A stretch of 64,000 bases of DNA from Cyanophora paradoxa. Taxonomy: Eukaryota; Glaucocystophyceae; Cyanophorales; Cyanophoraceae. Of the stretch, positions 33,120-44,790 are shown piece after piece. The notes under the pieces are model-generated. The model ran no database searches. It was not told the origin of the DNA and worked only from the letters and a program-made list of their open reading frames with translations. Location: positions 62,001 to 126,000 of the forward strand of contig QPMI01000005.1 of NCBI GenBank assembly GCA_004431415.1, read 5' to 3'. Every line of letters starts with the position of its first letter. Position 1 is the stretch's first letter. Made by a program: the position numbers and the translations under genes.

Positions 33120-35192
33120 TTACCGTAGTACATCACTATGAACCGGAGGACAAAATTGAGAAAGATAAATAACAGGAAGCAGACAAGTAAGAGGAATAAC
33201 AAGACGACGTGGAGGCGGAGGCGAAGCAGGACGATGCGAAAGGGCAGAGCGACGGCACGCGGTAGAGGACGACACAGGAGGCGGAGCAGGCGGATCAAGA
33301 GCAGGCAAAAGGACAGTCAAAGGAATCACTAAAGCCGGCCGGGGTCGAGGCGGGCAGTCGAACTGCAATCGACGGCGAACAACAGGTCGAGCTCGAGCAC
33401 GAGGACTATAGCTAGCAACAGGTCGAGCACGAGGACTATAGCTAGTATTGAAACTAACTCTAGAATCAACACTACGATCAGAATCCGAACCAGACCGAAC
33501 TAAACTAGAAGACGAAGTACGCCGGCGCCGGCGGGATACGACCAGCGAAGCAGAAGACGAAGGCAAAGGCGGCAGTCCGACGGTCCGGCCGTATCAAGAA
33601 CAAAGGCCGGAGGGTCCGGCCCGGCAAACCGCCGGAGGGAAGTAGAAGGAGACGCAGGCTCGGCAAGCCGGCGACGGGTACGACCACGAGTCCGGGAGGA
33701 GATCGGGGAATTCGAAGCCGGTCCCGGAGCTGAGGGCCCAGGAGCAGAGCCAGGAGAAGGTAAGCCCGGCGAGAAATCTGACCCGGAGCCGGAACCCAGC
33801 GAACGACGACGACGAAGAGGCCCCCGAGGAGCCACGACGGGGGAGCTACCGAGCAAAGTACTGACAGCCGGCGCCGAACACGGCGGCGGAGGTACCCCGC
33901 AGACAGTGGCAGGCGATCGAGAGATCCGCCGACGGGAACGCGGGGGAGGCCTACGAGACGGAAGAGGCGAGGAGGGAGCCGAGGAAGGGCCGGAGGCAGG
34001 GGAAGGGCCGCGAGCAGGTGACGGGGATCGCTGCCGGCGCCGAAGAGGGGGCAGCGAAGCAGGAGAAAGGTCGGGTGGCGCCGGATCAGACGACACGGGA
34101 GTCAGGGGCGGCGCAGAGAGAGACGAGCTCGAGGGCGCAAGGGCCCGACGAGGGCGCCGGCGGCGAATCTCACGAGCGCCAGGAAGCGGGATAGGACCCG
34201 CAGATGGGACCCGAGGCGCCGAAGGGGGAGCAGGGAGCCGGAATGACGGGCAGACCGAAAAGAGGACAGTCTCGCCAACACTCGGAAGCGGGGCAGAGGC
34301 CGTGGGCCCGGAGCTCGAGGGGGGGAGGGAGGGCGGAGGAGGAGAGAGAAGGCGGCTATTCGAAGGGTACGGAGAATCGAGAGCGGAGGCGAGGGAGGCC
34401 GAAGTGATGGCGAGCTCTGGAGGCGAGGGGGCCTGCAAGCGGACCCGGGAAAGTGGATGCAGACGCAAAGAGACCGGGGACGTAGTGGCGGGAGGGGCAT
34501 GCAAAAAGATAGTGCCGCCCCGCGTCACAGTTGCAGATCTAGAAGCGGGGGCCAGAAGGATGGGCTGAAGAGGGGGCTGAACCAGGAGGACGTCAGAAAG
34601 AGGGCCGCGCGTGGGCGGAAGTGGAGGAGCAAGGGGAAGAGGTAAGAAGGGGTACGGAGCTGCAAGATGACCAGGGACCTGCCGGGGAACAGGCAAGTGA
34701 AGAGGCCCCGTGACAGCAAGTTGTAAGGAGGGAGGAGGTAGAGGCGGGGCCAGCGGGCCAAGGAGCACAGGGATCGGGACCGCAGGGAATGGGGGAAAAG
34801 GAGCGTCGAGAGGGGCAGCGAGAGCAGGAATAGGAACGGGCCCAAGGGTCACTACAGGGGCCAGAGCAGAAGGGGATATCGATGGCGCAGGAGGCGGGCG
34901 ACCACCAGGGATCCCCAACGGGACATTCCCATGGCCACGAACGGCAAACTCCGCGGGATTCCGGAGGACAGAATCGATGTCACGCGCGCGAAGAGACGAG
35001 GTTGTCAGCACCGCCCGAAGAAGGAGCGCCGGGCGAGTCAGAATCAGAGCTTGAACTAGAACGATGAGAACCAGCACCAGACTCTGAATCATGTGCGTCA
35101 TCGTCCGAGGCAGCCTGATCATCAGCGTCAGCAGCAGCCAAGCGAGCGCGCCGCTCCTCCAACAAGGCCGAAGCCGTATTCAAGTTCGTCAT
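33120..35192 (-). CDS. Proline-rich ORF with acidic N-terminus, doubtful
   Basis: A minus-strand ATG at 35192 opens MTNLNTASALLEERRARLAA, then an acidic Ser/Asp stretch, and stops at 34980. A second frame overlapping it runs from 35122 to 33500 (540 codons). It is Pro/Leu/Ser/Arg-rich, and includes RDIDSVLRNPAEFAVRGHGN where the first frame ends, so a one-base shift or an intron would join them. A TATATATA element lies about 15-25 bases upstream of the ATG. No zinc knuckle, protease or polymerase motif is seen, so a gag-like origin is only a guess. The strand is strongly pyrimidine-rich, which alone can keep a frame open. Confidence 0.3.
33378..33442. repeat. Short tandem duplication of about 30 bases
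   Basis: AACAGGTCGAGCTCGAGCAC and the following GAGGACTATAGCTAG recur immediately as AACAGGTCGAGCACGAGGAC and TATAGCTAG, with six bases (CTCGAG) lost in the second copy. Confidence 0.75.
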
Positions 35193-36711
35193 CCATGCAC
35201 GGCGTTATATATATAAAAAGGGCCACTGACTTGCCGCGCGCGTCAGTTGGGTCCGGGGAAGGGCATTTAACCTCGGCGAATCCAAGATCTAGATGCAGAG
35301 GGCAGCTGCAGGGACTTAAGCTTAAGCTTAAGAAGGCGCGCGCACGGTGGCCGGGCGAGCCGCCGGGCCGGCTCCGGCCGAGGCTGGCCATGCCAGGCGA
35401 GCCCAGCGGCTTTCCTCGCGATCGAGGCGAGCTGTCCTCTTAGAGGTAGGCCTCATGATCAGGGCCTAGCGAGCTAGCTATAGCTATGTAAGGCGCGGGC
35501 CTTGGGAAGGGGGAGGGAACCTTGTCTGGCCATGGGCGTGCTCGAGCTCCTGCCAGGCTGCACATGCCCCGCGGCCGTCGCGCGCGTGAGGCGTGGCGGG
35601 TGCACGAGTGCGCATGTGCTGCGGCCGCGGGTGCACGTGCGTCACGGCGCCGGCGTGGCTATATAGCTAGGGGCTGGCCTAGGCCTCCGCGCGATCTGGG
35701 CGCGGGCGCGGGGACGCTGCTCAAGCTCACGTTCCGCTCAGAAAGCGGCGCAGCGGGCCAGCTCATGATCAGCGGCGCCGGCTGCAGCAGGCATGCGCAT
35801 CGCGCGCGCGCGGGGGCTCTGCGTCGCGCGGCGCGCGCGCCGCGCGGGCGTCGGCTTGTTGCAAGTGGCATAACCGGCCAAGTGCGGCCGGCTTGCGGCC
35901 GGCTTGTGCAATTGCGTCGGGGCGCGGTTGGCGCGGGTGAAGCGTGCGCGGCTGGCGCGGCTAGCCGCTGAGCCACAGCAAACTGCCGCGCGCGCGAGAG
36001 GCGTAACCATTGTTGAGCCGAGCCGAGCTGCGGCGCCCGGGGGAGAAAGCGGCCGGGGGGTACTTTAAGAGGTTTCTCAGGGTAAGTTCGCACTCTCCAA
36101 TGTGATTGGCTAGCGCGCGCGGCGTCCTCTCACGCGACCGCGTCAGCGCCCGGCCTCGCTCTTGCAGTACGGAATGTCGAACATGATGCGCGCAACGACC
36201 TCGAACTGGTCTGGCCCGTATATCTGCTCCCTGTGCGTCGCTGGACCCATTTTTGTCCCGGGTGTTGGTGCCTGTTCCTGGATCACCCTTTGGTCGGACG
36301 GGACCGGGAGACATGGTTTCGGGGTCCCCTGGGGATGCGCTTTCAGGGTGTACCGCGCGGCCCCGGTTTTGCGGAGGTCGGGGAAATGGGATTTGGGGTA
36401 AGGTTGGGCCCAAGGGACAGGGACAGGGGAAGTGTTTTACCCTTCCCCAATAATGATCCCTTTAATCCGATTTGTGATTACTAATTAAATTTGTTGTCTT
36501 TTTACATTCTGCCTATACGGGGGATTTAATAATTATAATTGCCCCACGTGCACATGAATCGTGACATGATCATGATCATGATCGTGCCCTTTATATAATT
36601 ATAATTACCGTGATCCCTCTTGATTAACTTATAAATTAGTACTAGTAATGTTAAAACGTTAAACGTTATGCCATGATGTATTTTGCAACTGTCGAGTATC
36701 TTTGATATCGA
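35193..36711. other. Intergenic island DNA
   Basis: No exon is supported. It contains a TATATATA word at 35208-35215, a GC-rich palindromic patch at 35780-35900, and AT-rich sequence from 36460 with repeated TGATCATGATCATGATC near 36565. Confidence 0.5.
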
Positions 36712-36822
36712 TTTGTGATTACTCTGCTATCTCTTGAAGTTACTACCTACGTATACGGGCCCAACTTGGCAAGTACGGGGGGCTCGCCCCGGCCCAACGT
36801 AGTCTCTCAAAAAACGTATATA
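36712..36822 (+). repeat. Right copy of the direct repeat bounding the low-GC island
   Basis: It begins TGTGATTACTCTGCTATCTC, continues through TACTACCTACG and GGGGGCTCGCCCC, and ends CGTAGTCTCTCAAAAA, in the same orientation as 15127-15205. Confidence 0.7.
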
Positions 36823-36989
36823 TATCATAGTATTGCTTTGCAATTGTTCACGATCAAGCCTTTAATTCCGAGGTTACTTCTACAGGCCAGACCTTGGCCC
36901 AGTACCCCGGTGTACATGTATGGCTTTCGGACCCGGACTCCGGCCTAGTTCAACGGTTCTAATTTCGGTTCTAATCTCAGAATTAACGC

Positions 36990-37775
36990 CTGGTATCTTC
37001 CGCCCCGCCCTGCGAGCCGCGCCGCCGCCCGCAGCGCCTCTGTCCCGCCCGGCGAGCCGCGCCGCCGCCCGCAGCGCCGCCGCACGCCGCGCCTCCGCCC
37101 CGCCCGGCGAGACGCGCCGCCGCCCGCCGCGCCTCCGCCCCGCCCGACGAGACGCGTCGCCGCCCGCCGCGCCTCCGCCCCGCCCGTCGAGCTGCGCCGC
37201 CGCCCGCAGCGCCTCCGTCCTGCCCGGCGAGACGCGCCGCCGCCCGCCGCGCCTCTCAGAGAGTCTGTCCGCCCGGCGAGCCGCGCCGCCGCCCGCAGCG
37301 CCTCCGCACGCCGCGCCTCCGCCCCGCCCGGCGAGACGCGCCGCCGCCCGCAGCGCCTCCGCCCCGCCCGACGAGACGCGTCGCCGCCCGCAGCGCCTCC
37401 GCCCCGCCCGACGAGACGCGTCGCCGCCCGCAGCGCCTCCGTCCCGCCCGGCGAGACGTGCCGCCGCCCGCAGCGCCTCCGTCCCGCCCGGCGAGACGTG
37501 CCGCCGCCCGCCGCGCCTCCGCCCCGCCCGATGAGACGCGTCGCCGCCCGCAGCGCCTCCGTCCCGCCCGGCGAGACGTGCCGCCGCCCGCAGCGCCTCC
37601 GTCCCGCCCGGCGAGACGCGCCGCCGCCCGCAGCGCCTCCGTCCCGCCCGGCGAGCCGCGCCGCCGCCCGCCGCGCCTCCGTCCCGCCCGGCGAGACGCG
37701 CCGCCGCCCGCAGCGCCTCCGTCCTGCCCGGTGAGACGCGCCGCCGCCCGCCGCGCCTCCGCCCGGCCCGGCGAG
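36990..37775. repeat. GC-rich minisatellite, 40-bp unit, about 20 copies
   Basis: The unit is close to GCCTCCGTCCCGCCCGGCGA plus GACGCGCCGCCGCCCGCAGC. Exact spacing of 40 bases is visible, for example GTCCCGCCCG at 37441 and 37481. Some units are shortened near the left end, and variants (GACGTG, GACGAG, GATGAG) are interspersed. Because 40 is not a multiple of three and the unit lacks stops, frames are open on both strands. These are not genes. Confidence 0.95.
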
Positions 37776-37859
37776 CCGAGAATCCGCTCCGGGATCCGCA
37801 CGGCGCGTAAGGGCCATATGCTGCTGATCATGATCATGAACTGAATCTTGTCAAGGCCT

Positions 37860-38512
37860 AGCTATAGGGCCGGGGCGCACGCTACTCCTTGTAGTCTTGA
37901 AGTTGTACATGTAGAGGGCGGGCGTCGAAGAGAGGCGCCTTCTTTACGTCTTCGAGCACATTGAGCACAGTGGAAGCCGCCGTCTTCACGTCTTCGAGCA
38001 CATTGCGCGTCTTCGAGAAGCTGCGAAGCCGCCGGCGCAGATGCGTTGAAACTATCACCGGCACATAGCTAGCGCTGCCGGGGTGCTGTTCTCATCTACC
38101 GTTCTATGAGCCGTGCGCCGCGTGCGCCGTGTGGTGTGCACACGCGTGACACGCGGTCACACGCCAGGCGCCCGGGTACGGGCGCGGACAGATGATTCAG
38201 TTGTACCCAGACACAACCTCGCGAAACCTGGCGGGGCACAGCCACCATCTCTAGAGCACGAGCTGACGCACCTAAATCCCCTCCTCTGCGATATTGAAGG
38301 TTTCAAATCGCCCCGGCGGAACAGCTGGCCAGAGTTGTCAACGAGGGAGCGCTTAGCTGGAAGGCCGCTCGCGCAGGTCGGCAACTGCCTATAGCTAAGT
38401 TTCCTTCGTCTCCTGGGCGTGGCCCGTCTTAGCCGGCAACCGGCCAGCTGAGGACATTTAGCGGGGACAGGCGAGGCACGGACGCGGAGGACTTTGAAAC
38501 CATCCGCATACC
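37860..38512. other. Region upstream of the coiled-coil gene
   Basis: No firm exon. At 37882-38064 on the minus strand a frame contains CGCAG|CTTCTCGAAGACG, like the last exon of the cysteine-rich modules (C-F-S), but the second Cys is lost, so it may be a decayed fragment. The rest is the probable promoter and 5' leader of the gene that starts at 38513. Confidence 0.4.
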
Positions 38513-41500
38513 ATGTCAGCACTGTTCAAGACACGGCCGATGAGCGGGGGCACGCGCTCGGCCGCCGCGCTCTCGGACTCGGCGGCGCTGGGGCTCCCCC
38601 GGAAGAAGGAGCGGACCTATGACAAGCGGAAGGAGGCGCGGACCATCGACTTGCTCTCCTTCGACGAGTCGGATCCCATCAAGCCCATCATCACGTCCCC
38701 GCGCTCGAAGACAGCGCTCAAGCAGCACGGCATCACTGTGAGCTGCAACTCGCGGGCTGCGGGGGCTCGGGCGCGCTCTAACGCGCTCGCTCGCTCTCTG
38801 CAGGAGGAGGAGCTCGTGTACAAGCCGCCCGAGTCGTTCTACGAGCCGGGGCTGACAATGGAGCTGGTGCAGCGCAAGTTCGACTTTGTGCGCGCTCGCT
38901 CGCGCCGCCGCCGCCTCCCTTCGAGGCGCTGGCCTCGGCTGACCGCGGACCGCCCGCGTCCTCAGTTCGAGAGCCGCCGCCTTGACAAGCTCGCTCGGGT
39001 CCGGAGGACGTACGAGGAGCTTCGGGCGCGGTCCGCGACTGAGGACGCCGCCAAGATGACCGACCCGGCGGCCGCGGCGGCAGCAGCAGCCGCCGCCGCG
39101 GCCGCGCAGAACTCGCCCTTCTCGAACATGGACGCGGCCGGGAAGCCCAAGGCCGCGGCGCTCTCGGCGACGGACAAGGCGATCGGGAAGCTGAAGGAGA
39201 CGCTGGAGGAGGCCGAGAAGCGGCGGCAGGAGCGGCAGCGGCGGCTGGACCTGGTCGAGCAGCGGAGGCGGGAGAAGGAGGAAGAGGACAAGCGGCGCGC
39301 CCTGGAGGAGATGCAGAGGCGGGAGGAGGAGCAGGTGCTTTGGAGGGGCATTAGATCTAGAATCTTAAATTCCGAAGCACATCATATCTAGATCTAAATT
39401 TAGCTTAAGCTAAGGCCCTAAGGGCCTAAGCTTCCGTTGTACATCAGACCCCGATCAAGATCTACATCTAGATCTAAAACAACCCTCCCTTTGCGGAAGG
39501 GAGGTAGGGGAGGGAGTGAGGAGGTTCTTCGGGGGCTCCCCGCCTAAGCTTCCGCATTATAACCGGAGCACATCAGATCTAGATCTAGATCTAGAACAGC
39601 CCTTTAGGTACGGATCTAGATCCCGGCCCGCCCCGGCCCGCTTTGCCTTCGGCTCGGCTCGGCTTAGCTTCGCCTTCGGCCTTGGCCGGGCAGGCGGCGC
39701 GGGAACGCGCCATCAAGAAGCACTACAAGGAGTGGTCCCGCAAGCTCCAGGAGGACGCGGTTCGCGTACCCCCCTTCTCCTTCCTCGCCGTACCCCCTAA
39801 CTTTCTCCCTTCTTCCCCGCAGCGGGCGGCGGTGGAGGAGAAGCGGCAGCGGGAGGAGGAGGCGCGGCGGCGGGCGACGGAGGAGCGCCGGGCGTGCGTC
39901 CCGCCGACCCGTCCCGAGTCTCTAAGCCTCCAGGCCAGGGGCCGGGCCAGGCCAGGCCAGGCCTTGCCTCGGGCCCCATCCGGGCGTGCTTCTTAAGCCG
40001 AGCGAGAGAGCTTAATGCGGGCGTGCCGGGCCGGGGTCTGAGTCCGGGCGGGGCGGGGGGCGCAGGTACCTGCAGACGCTGGACAACCCGGAGCGGGCCA
40101 TCAAGGAGCGCGAGCAGGTCGTCAAGAAGCGCTACCAGCAGGTCCGCGGGCTAGGCTTGTAGAGGGGCCGAGGGATCATCGGGCCGGGCCGGGTCGGGCC
40201 GCAGGTGGGGCGGCGGGGCGGCGGGGCGGGGCGGCGGGGCTAGGCTAGCCTACGCTAGGCGGGGCGGGGCGGGGCGCGCGCCCCCCCGCTCGCGGCTGGG
40301 CTGGGCCGGCCGGCTGACGGGCGGACGGTCGGCTGGCGGCAGGTCGAGACGCAGCGCGTCCGCAAGCAGGTGGACGAGGACAGGCGGGCCGAGGAGGAGC
40401 GGAAGCAGGTGTGTACCCCCCTACCCCCTCTTCTCCTTCCCCTCCCTCCCCTCTCCTCCCCCCTCCCCCTCACTCCTACCCCCCTTCCCGCTCGCAGCGG
40501 TACGAGATGATCGCTGCGCTGGAGCGCGAGGAGCAGGAGAAGGCCGCCCGCATCCGCGAGCAGGTGCCCGGGGCGCGGGGGTACGGGGGCGGGCGACGGG
40601 GGCAAGGGGGGCGCCAGGCTAGCTAGCCGGCTTGCTAGCCGGCTAGCCCTTCAGCTGCGGGGCGGACTCGACAGCTAGCTTCTTAAGCTATGCTGCCCTA
40701 TCCTAGGCTAGCTGAGCTGTTCGCTCGGCCCTTAAAGGCGCTTAGCGAAGCGGGCCCATCCGTACCCCCCCGGACCCCTAGCCTGCCCTGCAGCTAGCTA
40801 GCTGGCTAGACGTCCCCGTAGGCTGCGGGGCGGGACCCGGACAATGCAGCTCATGGGTCAGACCTGTGCTGCCCTAGCCTGGGCTAGCTAAGCTTTCCCC
40901 CCTAGGCTGCGGGGCGGGCCCCGGGGTACGCGGCTCACGGCGAGCACCCCCCCCCCCCCCCCCCCTTTCAGGTGGAGCGGATGCGGCTGGAGGCGATCGC
41001 GGCGCGGGCCAACCGCAGGAAGGAGAAGGAGGAGCACGTGAAGAAGGCGCGCGCGGGGCCCGGGGCGAGGCAGGGGCGGGGGCGGGGGCGCTGGGCGCCG
41101 GGGGGCCCCAGCGGGGCGCGGCGCGGCGCGGCGCGGCGTGGCGCTGAGAACGCGGCGCGCGCCCACGCGCCGCGCTCCTCGTCTAATCTCCGCCGCGCTC
41201 CTCGTCTCACCCCCCCCTTCCCCGGCCCTCAGGAGCTGGAGGCTATGGAAGCGGAGGCGGAGCGACGGCGGCGCGAGATCGAGGAGCGCAGCGCCGAGGA
41301 GGAGCGCGCGCGCAAGTGCGCCCGTCCTCCGCTGTCTGTTAGGGGCTCCCTGGGGGGCTTCAGTTGGGTCTTTTACGGGCGTTCTTACAGGCAGTCACTC
41401 GCTTTCTTTCCTAGGCTTTCTAGGGGGCTCTCTTAGGGGCTGTCTGTCTGTCTCTCTCTGCCAGGGGCCCTCTGGGCGCCGCCGGCTGACAGGGGGGGAT

Positions 41501-44500
41501 GACTTCGTTTGCATGCAGGGAGCGCGAGGCGCAGGCGGCTAAAGAGGCGCGGGAGCGGCAGTGCGTACCCCCCGCCCCCCGCGCCGCGCCCCCCCCATCG
41601 GATTCGCGGCGGCCCCCGCCCCGCCCCGCACTCAGATGGGAAGACGGGCTCGTTCTCACACGCGGCGCGGGGCGCAGGCGGCGGGAGGACGATCGGGCGC
41701 GGCGGCGCGAGATGGTGCGGGCGCGGGAGGAGGCCGCGAGGGCCCAGGTGCCGCCGCCGCCCCCGCCCCTCCTGCCGCCGCCGCCGCCGGCCTAGTGCGA
41801 GAGACTTAACAAGACTCTTAACAAGGAAGGCGGAAGCTTAATTAAGAGGACTGACGCGCGCGCCCGCCTGCCCGCCCCCGCGCCGCGCGCAGAGGCAGCA
41901 GGTCTTCGTGATGCACCAGCTGCAGGCCGACCGGCTGCTCCAGGTTCGGGCGTACCCCCGCCCGCCCGGCCGCGGTCGCCCCTCCAGCCTAGGGGGAGCA
42001 GGGCCCCGGGGCCCATCCCCCCCCCCCCCCCCCTCCTCCTCTGGCGCCCTCCTAGCCTGCCGCCTGCCGCCGCCGCTCATCGGCTCCTAGCCGGCCCTAG
42101 CCGGCCCCCGGCCCCGCCGTGCTCCACGCGCCTAGCGCCTCGAGGCCGCCGCTGCGCCTTAAGGGGACCCGCCCCCCACCCCCGCACCCACCGCGCCGCG
42201 TCGCGCCCCGCCACTCGAGCTCCCCCGCCCGGGGCGCCCGGGGCCTCCCCCCCCCCCCCCCCAGGGGGGAACGCCGACGACTTCGTTCGCGCAGGCGACG
42301 CAGGAGGCGCAGCGGCGGGAGGTGCTCGGGCGCTCCCTCGAGATGCGCCTCGACATGGCCGCCAAGCAGGTGCGGGCAAGGCCCAGACTAGTCCTGGGGC
42401 GGGGCGGGCCTGAGCTAAGCCTGAGCCTAGATTCCTTCTTTCTAGAGGGACGGGGAGGCCCTAGCCTGGAGGGGCGGCCTGGCCGAGCCTAGTCCTGAGC
42501 CTAGAAGCCTTCATGATCAAGGCCGAAGGCCCAGACTAGCCCTGGGGCCGTCCTTGCTAGGAATGGCGAGCGCGGAGGGCTAGTCGCCACGGGGCCCGGG
42601 CCGGGGACTTGGGCCGTCCCCAATAGAGCGGGGTCCCTAAGCCCTTCGGAGACATGGCCTCCAAGCCGGGGTCCCTAAGGCCCGGCTTGGCCTAGCCGGG
42701 CGGCCTGGCCTAGCCTAGAGGGGCGGCCTGGCCTAGCTCAGGGGGCGGCCTAGCCTGGGGGGGGCAAGCAGGTGCCCCGCCCCGCCCCGCGGTGGGCCCA
42801 GTCCTGGGGAGGGCCGGGCGGGCCTAGCCTAGCCTAGCCTAGTCCTAATAAGCCTAGAGGCTTTCAGAAGCCTTCCCCTCGGCCAGCCTAGAGGCCACGC
42901 GGCTGCCTAGGGCGGGCCGGGGCCGGGGACTCTGGGGCCGTCCTCCCCGTTAGAGCGAGGCCCCTGGGCCTTCCGGGGGCTTCTCGCGGAGTCCAGAGGC
43001 CGAGGGGCCCTAGACTTGGACTTGGACGCCACGGGTCCCCCTAGGGCGGGCCCGGGCCGGGGACTGGGGCCGTCCCCGCTCGAGCGAGAGGTCCAGAGGC
43101 CGAGAGGAGTCTATGCGGTCCTGGGCCTAGCATAGCAAGGCTTGAGGCCTAGCCTAGCAAGGCTTGAGGCCCCTAGGCCCTCCTGAGGCCCCCCCTAGCT
43201 ATACGGTCCTGAACCTAGCTTAGCTAGCAAGGCTTGAGGCCCCTATCTAGGCTTAAGGCTCCTAGGCTCAAACTATAGTTAGACCCCGCGCGCGGCGGCT
43301 CTCGCGACTAGAACTCGATCCCGCATCTCTAAGCCTCGGGCTCGAGACCCTCCTGACCTCGCGACCCGACAACCGAAGGACGAGTTCGAGCGGCGGCAGC
43401 GGATGCTGGACTACGAGCTGGAGCGGGTGCGGGAGCGGATCCAGGACAAGGAGCGCCGCATCGAGGAGCGCCGCCGCCTCTACGTCGACTTCATCGCCCA
43501 GCGCCAGGTCCGGGGGGGTACGGGGGAAGGGGGGGTACGCGGGACGATCGAGTAGGCGGGGGGGGGGGCGTGGTTCAAAAAAAGACGAGGGGGGGGGAGG
43601 GATCGGGGCCTTCTAAGTCATAACTAGAGCTGAGGCCGCCGCTCGGCCACTCGGCCGCTCGGTCGCTGGCTCGCGCCCCGCCTCCTTCGGGGCCTTAAAG
43701 CTTCCCAAGGCCTGGAGCCGAGTCCGGCCGCTCGGTCGCTGGCTGGCGCCCCGCCTCTAATCTGACCCGGCGGCCGGCGGCAGGAGGCGCAGAAGGGCAT
43801 CCTCCTACAGAGCGACCACACCCGCTCCGCCGAGTTCAGGTGAGTCTGAGCCGGCCCGGCGCGCCCGCGCCCGCCCGCCCGCCCGCCCGCGCTCGGGTGA
43901 TCATGGCATGGGCGGGCCCGTCTGACCGCGCGCGCGCGCGCCTGGCAGCCGCCGGCCGCAGAGCTCTCCCGGCACCCGCAGGAGTTGATCCCGATGCCGA
44001 GGACCAGCGGACCGCCCCGTCCGCAAAGCAGCCGAGCGAAACCGCGCCCAGGCAGCCGCAGCTGCACGTCGTAGGCGTAGCTATAGGTATCTCTATGAGA
44101 TCTGGATTGAGAGGTAGCACTTGCAATTGGCCGGGGGGGGTGGGGGTGCTATTGGCACTGCCAGCTAGCTGCTGCTGCTGCTGGCGGGGCCCGGAGGCAT
44201 ACGCATGCAGGTGCACGTGCAGCCCCGGCGCGGCCGCGCCAGGTGCACCGGGATCATCGGATCCGGGTCCGAGGACCGGGCCCGGTCGATCGGTTATCGC
44301 CGAGTCGCGCCGCGGCGATCGATATCGATGTCAAGGAATTCGAAACACTAATTATATATATAAATTTATCGCGAAATTCGGAAGTTGAAGTATAGTGCTC
44401 ACGAACGACGCCTCACTGGGCTCACTCAGGCATGACCGCCGGACCGAGGGATGAAGCCGCTGAGCCGCCCGCCGCGCCCGCCACGCCGTGACGGCGTTGA

Positions 44501-44754
44501 TCATGACGCCGGATCATCGGATCATATATATGCATGACACTTCATGCACGATGATCGCCGAGTCGTGATCATAATCATGATCATGAATTCGAAAAACTTG
44601 CGATTGACGGTGGATTGCAAATTGGGATCCGATCCGGAGCCGCTGCCGCTTCTAGTGATACTAGTAGGCTAAACCCCGGCCGGCGCCCGGCACCGGAGTC
44701 GACGACTGATCATGAGTGACTCGACATAGAGTCGGCGCCGGCGTCGAGCGAGCC

Positions 44755-44790
<36 letters not shown>

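Noticed and set aside
36945-37817. 290- and 204-codon frames in the minisatellite
   Set aside because: They arise because the 40-base unit lacks stop codons in any frame. Both strands are equally open.
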